Positions 57,162 to 64,000 of a stretch of DNA of 64,000 bases are shown one piece after another. Source of the DNA: Paenibacillus riograndensis SBR5 (GTDB taxonomy: Bacteria > Bacillota > Bacilli > Paenibacillales > Paenibacillaceae); NCBI RefSeq assembly GCF_000981585.1, contig NZ_LN831776.1, positions 6,059,187-6,123,186 on the forward strand, written 5' to 3'. The position numbers were made by a program, and so were the translations under genes. The number at the start of each line of letters is the position of its first letter. The stretch's first letter is position 1. The notes beneath the pieces are model-generated. The model was not told the DNA's origin, made no database searches, and saw only the letters and a program-made list of their open reading frames with translations.

Positions 57162-60134
57162 TTAATTTTCAAAATGCAGCTCCACCTCATGGGTAAGCCC
57201 GTCATCCGGGGTCGGGACAAGACCATTCTCAAGCGCCCGGCCATCCAGCGTCAGACGGGCTGTGCCGTTCTGCATCCGGCGGAAGCCCTCCGGCTTGCTG
57301 ATCCGGATACAATACGAAGAGCCGCCGAGCTTCAGGGTGTAGGAGAGCTCCGTCTGCTCTTCCCGCAGGATCGGATTGAGCGCAATGCCCTGCGCCGTAT
57401 ATTCAATGCCAAGCGCTTCCATCAGCGAGAGGGTGAGCCAGGTCGAGGTGCCGCTTAGCATCGGACCAATGTTCTCACCGGTCTCGCTGTTATTGTATTG
57501 GGTGCAGAATCTCGGATTTCCGCAGATGGCGAACGGATCTTCCATCGTCTTAAACGGCATGATCCGGTCCAGCAGCCAGTAGCCGAAACGGCCCAGTTCG
57601 GCGGCAAGTCCCGCATCCGACACTTCCTTGGCCCCCTTGAACATCGCTGCGGCGGCCATCATGCAGGCATGCTTGAACACGCCGCCGTTCTCCCGGTCGC
57701 CGGGAAAGTATTCGTCCGAAGCCGTGTGGGAGGACACCCGGCCCAGTGCAACAGGCGAGACCAGCTTCAATCCGTAAGGGGTCATGAGATGCGACTTCAT
57801 GGTATCCAGCATCACAGTGATCTGCGCTTCATCCGCGCAGCCGGACAGGATGCTCCAGCTAAAAGAATTCAGGAAGTAAGAACCGTCAGCGGCTGGATCT
57901 GAAGACAGACCGTCCCCGGCGGCTCCCAAATATGTGTATTCGCCGTCCGCATACCGGTTGAACAGCACGCGTGCGAAGAAGTTATCCTTCCAGGCATGCT
58001 CTTGAATACGTCCACGCAGCTCTGCCCCGAAACGGTCCAGCTCCGCGGCATAGTCCTGCTCTCCCTTCCGGGCGGCCAGTATGGACAGTTCATCCACCGC
58101 CACCTTCAGCAGAAAAGCATTCATGACGCTCTCGGAATAATCGCTGTCCAGCGGATCACCGAAGACTCCGCCCGCTTGCAGCTGCTTCCGGTAGCGCTCT
58201 TCCTTGGCCGGTCCGTTCAGATACGTGTCATCCAGCTTCAGACAGTCGTTCCAGTCGGCGTAGTCCAGCAGCGGAAGGCCGTGGCGGCCCACCGAAATCC
58301 ACCCCGAATAGACAATGACCGCCTTCAAGGTCTCGAAGACCGGACGGCTGGTTTCTTGTCCCGCCACCGGGCAGGACTCATCCAGGAATTCAAGATCTCC
58401 TGTGAGCATGACATAACGGTAGACGGCTTGAACAAGCCATAACGCATCGTCGGACCATTTGCCCGGCTCCTTGCCGGCCCAGAAGAAATTATGATAAGCA
58501 TAGCCCAGTTCGAACACCATGCCGGTCCATTCTTTAAGCAGGCTTTTCACCAGAGCGCTTTGTCCCATACCGGTAAAATAATACATCGAAGCGTACAAAT
58601 CCTGGATTTCGCGGAAACCAATTTCCCTGTACCCTTTTTGTGTCTGGCAAAAGGAACGGGAGACGAACGTTTGGTAGAACACCTGAAACGGAAGATTGCG
58701 GTTGACAAACACATCAAAATTTTCGTCACCGGTGAATACCTGCAGGAACTTGCCATAATCCCGCACGAAGCCGGACGATTCGGCCAGCGCCGATTCGGCC
58801 GCCTTGCGGTCGGAGAACCGGGCGACCAGCGCGCCCACTTCGTCCGCCAGCACCGTGTCGTTCCAAGGCGCGCCGCTCTTATCGGAGACAAGTCCGGTCA
58901 ACTGGTCAACCGCTGCCGAGCTTCCGGCAGGAATATGGAGTTCTCCGGCTACGGCGAAGAAGCCCGGTCCCTTGCGGTGCAGAATACTGCTCAGCTTTAG
59001 CGCTCCAGCCGGCCGGTGCAGGGAGCCTGTACCGACGAATTCATTGTAGCTGACGCAGTATTCGCGCGGCAGCACCGGCCCGCCTTCCCCATGTATGATC
59101 ATCGTGTGGAAGCGCAGATCGTGACGGCCGCCTTCCGGATAATAATCGGGACTGATGGCCGCTACGGCTCCCGAAGCATCCTGAAGCACGCCGCCCTGCA
59201 TGATGACGTTGCTGTACAGCACATCCTCGAACAGCGCCCCCGGAGCGGCGGAACCAAACATCCCCGTGTAGACTATCCGAAGACGGCGGCCCGCGTCTCC
59301 GCGGTTCACAATTTCAATCCGCTGCGTTTCAGTCGCCAGAGGCATACCTTCGGCATGCGGCAGGATAAAGATGGTACGGGTGATTTCCAGTCCGCAGCGG
59401 GTGCGGTAGCTTATGACGGTTGCATTCTGCGAATGCGTGCAGACTGCCGATTCAATCCCTTCGTCGCCGGGGTCTGCGGAATAAAAAATCTGCTTGCCGT
59501 CTTCAAACAGGTAAAATTGCCGGTTGGCCGGGAAGCCGTTCTCCTCCTGGCGCATATCCCAGCGGGTGGCCAGCACCTGGGTTGCGGCGTGCGAGCGGAA
59601 GCTGCCGCCGCCGAAGCGGTCAACAACGCTCTTGGGCGTGGTCTGAAGCGGATGTGGAAACCGCAGGCGGTTTCCGAGCAGCAGATTGACCGCGAAATGC
59701 GGGCCCGGCACGGGTGAACGCAGGTCGATTACATGCTCCCCCTCGGCGTTAAGTATCCCAGCCCAGCCCGGTGCAGCTTGCAGCTGTGCCAGAGCCTCGC
59801 TTACAGCCGCCTCCGGGATTTGGGCGGTCTGTTCCTCTTTTCCGGCGTGCCGGATATAGAGCGACAGTTCTGTACCCTCACTGTTAACGGTGAACAGCGC
59901 GGATGCGCCGGCTTCAGCCGGCAGCAGTGCGGCCACGGCGGGCAGCTTGAGCAGCTCCTGAATGGCAGGCAGCCGAAGCGGCAAACCTGCTATTCCTACA
60001 GCTCCACGGCGTTCTGAATCGGTAAAGAGGGCGCTAACGTGCGTGCCCGTGCCAATCCGGCCGGCAAACGCTTGTCTCAGGATATCTCCGGCCGATGCTG
60101 CTGCTTCTCTTGCGGTAGTAAATTTCAACATCAT
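57162..60134 (-). CDS. GH94-type beta-glucoside phosphorylase (GH36-type catalytic domain)
   Basis: 990 residues from the ATG at 60134, with AAGGAG ahead. No signal peptide, so cytoplasmic. An N-terminal beta-sandwich region, a helical linker, and an (alpha/alpha)6 barrel with DWNDC (YADWNDCLKL), the place of the catalytic acid Asp in GH94 phosphorylases. Family enzymes split a beta-glucosidic bond with phosphate to give glucose 1-phosphate. Length exceeds cellobiose phosphorylase (~800) and is nearer to laminaribiose- or oligoglucan-type enzymes; exact bond specificity cannot be read off. Cotranscribed with an ABC importer. Confidence 0.82.
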   Translation of the reverse strand: MMLKFTTAREAAASAGDILRQAFAGRIGTGTHVSALFTDSERRGAVGIAGLPLRLPAIQELLKLPAVAALLPAEAGASALFTVNSEGTELSLYIRHAGKEEQTAQIPEAAVSEALAQLQAAPGWAGILNAEGEHVIDLRSPVPGPHFAVNLLLGNRLRFPHPLQTTPKSVVDRFGGGSFRSHAATQVLATRWDMRQEENGFPANRQFYLFEDGKQIFYSADPGDEGIESAVCTHSQNATVISYRTRCGLEITRTIFILPHAEGMPLATETQRIEIVNRGDAGRRLRIVYTGMFGSAAPGALFEDVLYSNVIMQGGVLQDASGAVAAISPDYYPEGGRHDLRFHTMIIHGEGGPVLPREYCVSYNEFVGTGSLHRPAGALKLSSILHRKGPGFFAVAGELHIPAGSSAAVDQLTGLVSDKSGAPWNDTVLADEVGALVARFSDRKAAESALAESSGFVRDYGKFLQVFTGDENFDVFVNRNLPFQVFYQTFVSRSFCQTQKGYREIGFREIQDLYASMYYFTGMGQSALVKSLLKEWTGMVFELGYAYHNFFWAGKEPGKWSDDALWLVQAVYRYVMLTGDLEFLDESCPVAGQETSRPVFETLKAVIVYSGWISVGRHGLPLLDYADWNDCLKLDDTYLNGPAKEERYRKQLQAGGVFGDPLDSDYSESVMNAFLLKVAVDELSILAARKGEQDYAAELDRFGAELRGRIQEHAWKDNFFARVLFNRYADGEYTYLGAAGDGLSSDPAADGSYFLNSFSWSILSGCADEAQITVMLDTMKSHLMTPYGLKLVSPVALGRVSSHTASDEYFPGDRENGGVFKHACMMAAAAMFKGAKEVSDAGLAAELGRFGYWLLDRIMPFKTMEDPFAICGNPRFCTQYNNSETGENIGPMLSGTSTWLTLSLMEALGIEYTAQGIALNPILREEQTELSYTLKLGGSSYCIRISKPEGFRRMQNGTARLTLDGRALENGLVPTPDDGLTHEVELHFEN

Positions 60135-60162
60135 TGCTTTCTCCTTTCCTGGCATTCACGGA

Positions 60163-61020
60163 TCAGCCCTTGACGGCCCCCGCAGTCATACCGCTAATAA
60201 AGTATTTCTGAGTCATGAAAAATATCACCATAACCGGCACAGTTACAACTGTGGAAGCCGCCATCAACAGATCATAGCGGGTGTTGTACTGGCCGACAAA
60301 CAGGCGGATGCCGACTGGAATCGTCTGTACATCAGAGCTGGTCGTCAATACCCAGGCGAAGAGAAGCTCATCCCACGCCGTAAGGAAGATAAAGATGCCG
60401 GTCGCAATAATGCCGGGCACAGACAGCGGCAGAATAATTTTGTAGAAGGCCTGAAATTTCGAGCAGCCGTCAATTACCGCAGACTCCTCCAGATCTCTTG
60501 GGATGGAGACAAAGAAACCGCGCATAATCCAGATACTGATCGGGGTATAGAACGCCGTATAGACGAGAATCATTCCCCAGTACGTGTTGATCATCGGCAA
60601 ACCAAACGTATTCTTAATCCACAGAAACATCAGATAAATCGGGAACAGGAACATAATCCCCGGAATCAGCTGAGTGGATATGATACTCATGCTGAACAGC
60701 TTCGACCCCGGAAAATCAAACCGCGCCAGCGCATATCCGGCCAGGACGGCGAAAGCACCGGCAAGCAGAGTCGTTGCGCCGCAGATCAGCAGGCTGTTGC
60801 GGAAATAGATGGCGAAATTAACCGTGTCCCACATGTTGACATAATTGACCCACTGCGGCTTCGGCAAACTGAAGGTAGTGATGCCGTTCAAAATCTGGTC
60901 GTTCGAGTGGAGGGAGGTAAAAATCATCCACAGAATCGGAAAGATGGTCACTACAACGATGAACCAGGTCAGCGAAGTCAGCAGAAACGAAGTGACAGAA
61001 CGTTTGCGGTGTATACTCAT
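60163..61020 (-). CDS. Carbohydrate ABC transporter permease (MalG type)
   Basis: 285 residues, six membrane helices, and the ATPase-coupling EAA loop (EESAVIDGCSKFQAFYKIILPLSVPGI, ~187-213). It pairs with the gene overlapping its start (ATGA, 4 bases) and with the binding protein further upstream. No ATPase gene is in the window; CUT1 importers often use a shared MsmX-type ATPase encoded elsewhere. It ends 28 bases ahead of the phosphorylase start. Confidence 0.93.
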   Translation of the reverse strand: MSIHRKRSVTSFLLTSLTWFIVVVTIFPILWMIFTSLHSNDQILNGITTFSLPKPQWVNYVNMWDTVNFAIYFRNSLLICGATTLLAGAFAVLAGYALARFDFPGSKLFSMSIISTQLIPGIMFLFPIYLMFLWIKNTFGLPMINTYWGMILVYTAFYTPISIWIMRGFFVSIPRDLEESAVIDGCSKFQAFYKIILPLSVPGIIATGIFIFLTAWDELLFAWVLTTSSDVQTIPVGIRLFVGQYNTRYDLLMAASTVVTVPVMVIFFMTQKYFISGMTAGAVKG

Positions 61021-61997
61021 TGGGCATTCAACTCCGTTCTAAAGGCCCGGTACCAAACGCCGACTACCATCAGCATTACGACCATCAGCATCATTGAAGC
61101 GGCAGAACCGGAACCAAACGACCAATAGCCGAAGGATTGGCGGGTCAAGGCCGTCATCAGCAGATCTCCCCACTCCCCCGGATATCCGGCGCCGTTGCCG
61201 AACATCGTGGAAACGATATTGTAAGAGTAGACATTGTTGATGATTTGGAATAAAAGCTGTACCGCAATAACCGGCTTGAGCATCGGCAGCGTCATGTTCC
61301 AGAACTGGCGGAACTTGCCCGCGCCGTCAATGGTAGCCGCTTCGTAGATATCATCGGGAATGGTCTGCAATCCAGCCAGGAAAATGACCATCAGGAACGG
61401 CCAGCCGCGCCAGATGGTCGGGATAATGATCGCCCAGATGGTATTCGTTCCGAGCAGCCAGAACGGCTTCTCCGCGAAGAGATGCAGAACGTCGACCAGA
61501 ATATAGTTGATAATGCCATTCTGCTGCCACATAAAGCCCCAAAGCACGCCGACAACATAAGACGGGACGACCCAGGGGAGCAGCATCGCCGTACGGGCTA
61601 TGCCGCGGCCGGGGAAATCGCGGTTCAGGAGCATGGCCATCATAAGCCCCATGATCATTACCCCGATCGTGACGATGACGGCATAAATCGCGGTGTTGCG
61701 GATTGCAAAATTCAACCCCTGGCGGACCGGATTATCGGAGTTGAACAACAGGCCAACATAGTTGTCCAGCCCGACAAACGGCGCCTTCAAATATTTGACC
61801 AGCGTAAACTGGTTCAGCTTCAAAAATGACATCCAGATTCCCTGCAGCATCGGTAGCAAATGTACCAGCATCATGAAGATGATGGTCGGCACCATCAGCA
61901 TATAGGCGAACTTGTTATCTCTGACCCGTTTGCGCCACAGCCCGCGCTTGCGGGATGGGGCTTTGGCGGGAAGGTTATTCTCAGTATGGAGTCCCAT
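61017..61997 (-). CDS. Carbohydrate ABC transporter permease (MalF type)
   Basis: 326 residues, six membrane helices after a cationic N-terminal segment (RKRGLWRKRVRDNKFAYML). EAA loop: EAATIDGAGKFRQFWNMTLPMLKPVI. It forms the inner-membrane channel with the MalG-type partner. A GAGGGATAAG site lies before ATG. 74 bases downstream of the binding-protein stop. Confidence 0.93.
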   Translation of the reverse strand: MGLHTENNLPAKAPSRKRGLWRKRVRDNKFAYMLMVPTIIFMMLVHLLPMLQGIWMSFLKLNQFTLVKYLKAPFVGLDNYVGLLFNSDNPVRQGLNFAIRNTAIYAVIVTIGVMIMGLMMAMLLNRDFPGRGIARTAMLLPWVVPSYVVGVLWGFMWQQNGIINYILVDVLHLFAEKPFWLLGTNTIWAIIIPTIWRGWPFLMVIFLAGLQTIPDDIYEAATIDGAGKFRQFWNMTLPMLKPVIAVQLLFQIINNVYSYNIVSTMFGNGAGYPGEWGDLLMTALTRQSFGYWSFGSGSAASMMLMVVMLMVVGVWYRAFRTELNAQ

Positions 61998-62071
61998 CTC
62001 TTATCCCTCGCTTTATGAATGGAAGGGGCCGCCGTGCCCACTCAGGGGGCGGCCTCCCGGAATCTTAGTAG

Positions 62072-63460
62072 TTATTGATTAATAATCGCTTTGACTTCAG
62101 ACGCTGCGGAGTCCAGCTCTTGCTTGACGCTTTCTTCGCTGTATTTGCCTTTCACACCGGCGACAATATCCCAAATGTTAGCAAAATGCTTTTGCAGTGC
62201 CGTTTCCGTTGGGCCCCATTGCGGAATGGATGGATAGGTTTTTCCGTATTTTGTTGCTTCCGAGAAGGCTTTCATATTGGCATCGAGATCCGGCGCATCC
62301 AGAATGGACAGCTTGGTAGGGAGCTGGCCGGATACATTGGCGTAGGTTTTCTGCGCTTCATCGGAGGTCAGGTATTTGATAAGCTCCCATGTGGCTTCCT
62401 TGTTTTTGGAGCCGCTGAACACCGTCAGCTCGCTGCCGCCGACAAAGGTAGATTGTCCGCCGGGACCGGCTGGAAGCGGGGCCACCGCGAAGTTCTTCGC
62501 TGCCTTTTTGTCGTCCATGCCGCCGTTTGCCTTCGGTGTAGCAAAGTTTTTGGCCAGCCACGGTCCGGAGATAATCACCGCCGATTTGCCGTCGCCGAAA
62601 TCACTTTCGATCTGCGACGAGTTCTTTTCAAGCGAGGACTTATCGACGAGACCTTCATGTGCAAGTCCTGTGTAGAACATTACGCCTTTAAGACCTTTCT
62701 CTTCGTTGAAGATTACGTTTTTGTTGTCTTCCGAGAGAACATCGCCGCCTGCGGCCCAGATCCAAGGGAAAATATTATGCACTACGTTCCAGTCGTTCTT
62801 GCCCGGAAGTCCCAGTGCAGCGATCTTCTTGCCGTCGACCGTTTGTCCGTTGACCGCTTCCAGCGCGCTTTTGAAGGAATCCCAATCCTTGAACGCGGTT
62901 TCCGGATTTACCCCGGCTTGCTTGAATACATCGGTCCGGTAGTAAATGGCGCGCGCATCCACGAACCAAGGCACTCCGTACACCTCGCTGTCGCCTGCGA
63001 TGGATGTTGTTTTCCAGATCGCCGGCAAGAAGGCCTCAGCACCGCCCACATCGGCCACTTTGTCAGTCACTTTGTCAATGCCGCCCATGCTGGCGATTGC
63101 CGGCACCCAGGTCGATCCAAGCTGAAGCAGGTCCGGGCCTTCGCCGCTTGTAGCCGCTGTTGTGATCTTAGTCCAGGCGGAGCCCCAGTCAAGCACCGTT
63201 ACCTTGACGGTGACATTCGGATGCTCTTTCAGGTAGGGATCAAGGGTCTTCATGAAATCCGCATCCGGTTTGGGACTGTTCGGCATCACCCAGGCGTTCA
63301 GGGTAACCGGTTCTGTGCTTGGAGCTGCAGAAGCCGTAGTTGCGCTGGAATTTTCTTTCTTTTCTCCGTTGTTAGCAGAATTATTGCTGCCCCCACATCC
63401 GCTGACAGCCACTGAAAATGCCAGGAGCAGCGCACTAATGGATACTGCTGTCTTTTTCAC
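62072..63460 (-). CDS. Sugar-binding lipoprotein of the ABC importer
   Basis: 462 residues from the GTG at 63460, with GGGGGAG upstream; the frame open to 63517 lies in the promoter region. Signal peptide and lipobox VAVSGC (C22), a Ser/Asn/Thr linker, then a family-1 binding domain (VTLNAWVMPNSPKPDADFMKTL, GVPWFVDARAIYYRTDVFKQAG, IISGPWLAKNF). It captures an oligosaccharide for the two permeases downstream; a beta-gluco-oligosaccharide is inferred from the phosphorylase. First gene of the operon. Confidence 0.93.
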   Translation of the reverse strand: MKKTAVSISALLLAFSVAVSGCGGSNNSANNGEKKENSSATTASAAPSTEPVTLNAWVMPNSPKPDADFMKTLDPYLKEHPNVTVKVTVLDWGSAWTKITTAATSGEGPDLLQLGSTWVPAIASMGGIDKVTDKVADVGGAEAFLPAIWKTTSIAGDSEVYGVPWFVDARAIYYRTDVFKQAGVNPETAFKDWDSFKSALEAVNGQTVDGKKIAALGLPGKNDWNVVHNIFPWIWAAGGDVLSEDNKNVIFNEEKGLKGVMFYTGLAHEGLVDKSSLEKNSSQIESDFGDGKSAVIISGPWLAKNFATPKANGGMDDKKAAKNFAVAPLPAGPGGQSTFVGGSELTVFSGSKNKEATWELIKYLTSDEAQKTYANVSGQLPTKLSILDAPDLDANMKAFSEATKYGKTYPSIPQWGPTETALQKHFANIWDIVAGVKGKYSEESVKQELDSAASEVKAIINQ

Positions 63461-63523
63461 AATAAATCTCCCCCATTGTCGTTTGAAGATCTCGGAGAAC
63501 GGTCGCCCGTCCTCCATATTTAG

Positions 63524-63551
63524 ATTATAAAAGCGTTTTTTGCCGGTCTAA
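63524..63551 (-). promoter_or_regulatory. Promoter with overlapping cre-like box for the importer operon
   Basis: Minus-strand TTAGAC, 16 bases, TATAAT; the spacer ends AAAAACGCTTTTA, which shares AAAACGCTTT with the lichenase cre-like box but matches the cre consensus less well. Confidence 0.5.
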
Positions 63552-63593
63552 ATACCAAATCCCAAGCCTGGATACCAAATTATAAAGCTTGTC

Positions 63594-64000
63594 TCAAGGT
63601 ACAGACACCGTTCCGTTGTTCGTCAGCACAATATCATCAACGTCTACCGCAAGCTGCCCTGTGCCTCCGTCCGCAATATTTCCCAGCTCGAAAGAAATAC
63701 GGCCGATGGATGTGCTTCCTCCGGTAACGTCAAATTCCAGGGTATAAACGGCGTAGTCCGTGCAAACGCTGCCGTTCCGGCTGCAGTAGTGCCGCCTGCG
63801 CTTGCGGCTGATCCGGGAAACCCGTCCATCCCCGCTGCTGCTTGTGCCGGTCCCGTGTTTCCGGAAGCTGAAGCCCTGACAGCAGCATAACCGCAATTAG
63901 AAATTTGGATATTCCTTTACGGTAAGATCCTGATAGAATTCCGGCGTTGCTGCCGGTCGATTTCAGTATAGGGTCCGCTCCCTGCAGGTAACATACCAAT
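63594..64000 (-). pseudogene. Decayed secreted carbohydrate-active protein (end beyond window)
   Basis: The last 53 codons of one frame read as a beta-sandwich C-terminus typical of a carbohydrate-binding module (AVYTLEFDVTGG, RISFELGNIADGG, VDVDDIVLTNNG). The Gly/Ala/Ser-rich stretch just before is sensible only in a second frame, and a hydrophobic signal-like segment (ISKFLIAVMLLSGLQL) lies in a third. Frame shifts, and probably a deletion joining signal and C-terminal module, have inactivated it. Fits the glucan-degrading context. Confidence 0.5.

Overview
The window looks like a chromosomal segment of a spore-forming, competence-gene-bearing Bacillales species, most likely Paenibacillus. 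The signs are gpr and spoIIP, the comER/comEA/comEB/comEC cluster, CIRCE-controlled hrcA-grpE-dnaK-dnaJ, a leucine T-box, S-layer-homology (SLH) surface proteins, YesM/YesN-type sugar regulators, and strong purine-rich ribosome sites with frequent GTG and TTG starts. Base composition is near 50% GC by eye.

Layout. 1-4.3 kb: the end of an SLH surface protein and four small or uncharacterised genes. 4.9-9.0 kb: a secreted, SLH-anchored subtilisin. 9.2-25.2 kb (mostly minus strand): the conserved block hrcA-grpE-dnaK-dnaJ, hemW, lepA, a yqxA-position gene, spoIIP, gpr, rpsT and holA, with a GNAT enzyme, a secreted unknown and an internally deleted SDR gene inside it. 25.5-27.3 kb: an ECF sigma factor with its anti-sigma. 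27.5-38.3 kb: accessory cargo, namely eda and kdgK with a KdgR-like repressor, a second LacI regulator with a heterodimeric ABC exporter, two truncated transporter genes meeting head-to-head at a deletion scar, and a TetR gene beside a GAPDH gene with a 36-bp perfect palindrome between them. 38.5-46.3 kb: comEC, comEB, comEA, comER and leuS. 46.3-47.9 kb: a repeat-rich gap between leuS and a Leu-type T-box leader. 47.9-50.9 kb: a CPBP protease, an AraC regulator and an AI-2E-family membrane protein. 51-64 kb: a beta-glucan locus with a lichenase, a lichenase remnant, an orphan binding lipoprotein, a YesM/YesN pair, a GH94-type phosphorylase with its own ABC importer, and a decayed secreted protein.

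How the parts fit. The 51-64 kb locus reads as extracellular beta-glucan cutting, import of oligosaccharides and phosphorolysis, with cre-like boxes upstream of the lichenase and the importer. The 27-30 kb genes handle 2-keto-3-deoxygluconate, the end product of uronate or pectin breakdown. The TetR/GAPDH/efflux remnant could be an inducible resistance cassette against a GAPDH-targeting compound; that is inference.

Several dispersed repeats are visible, including a MITE-like element of about 217 bp present twice with terminal inverted repeats, and a second repeat that sits directly behind intrinsic terminators. No CRISPR array, rRNA, convincing tRNA or complete transposase was found.
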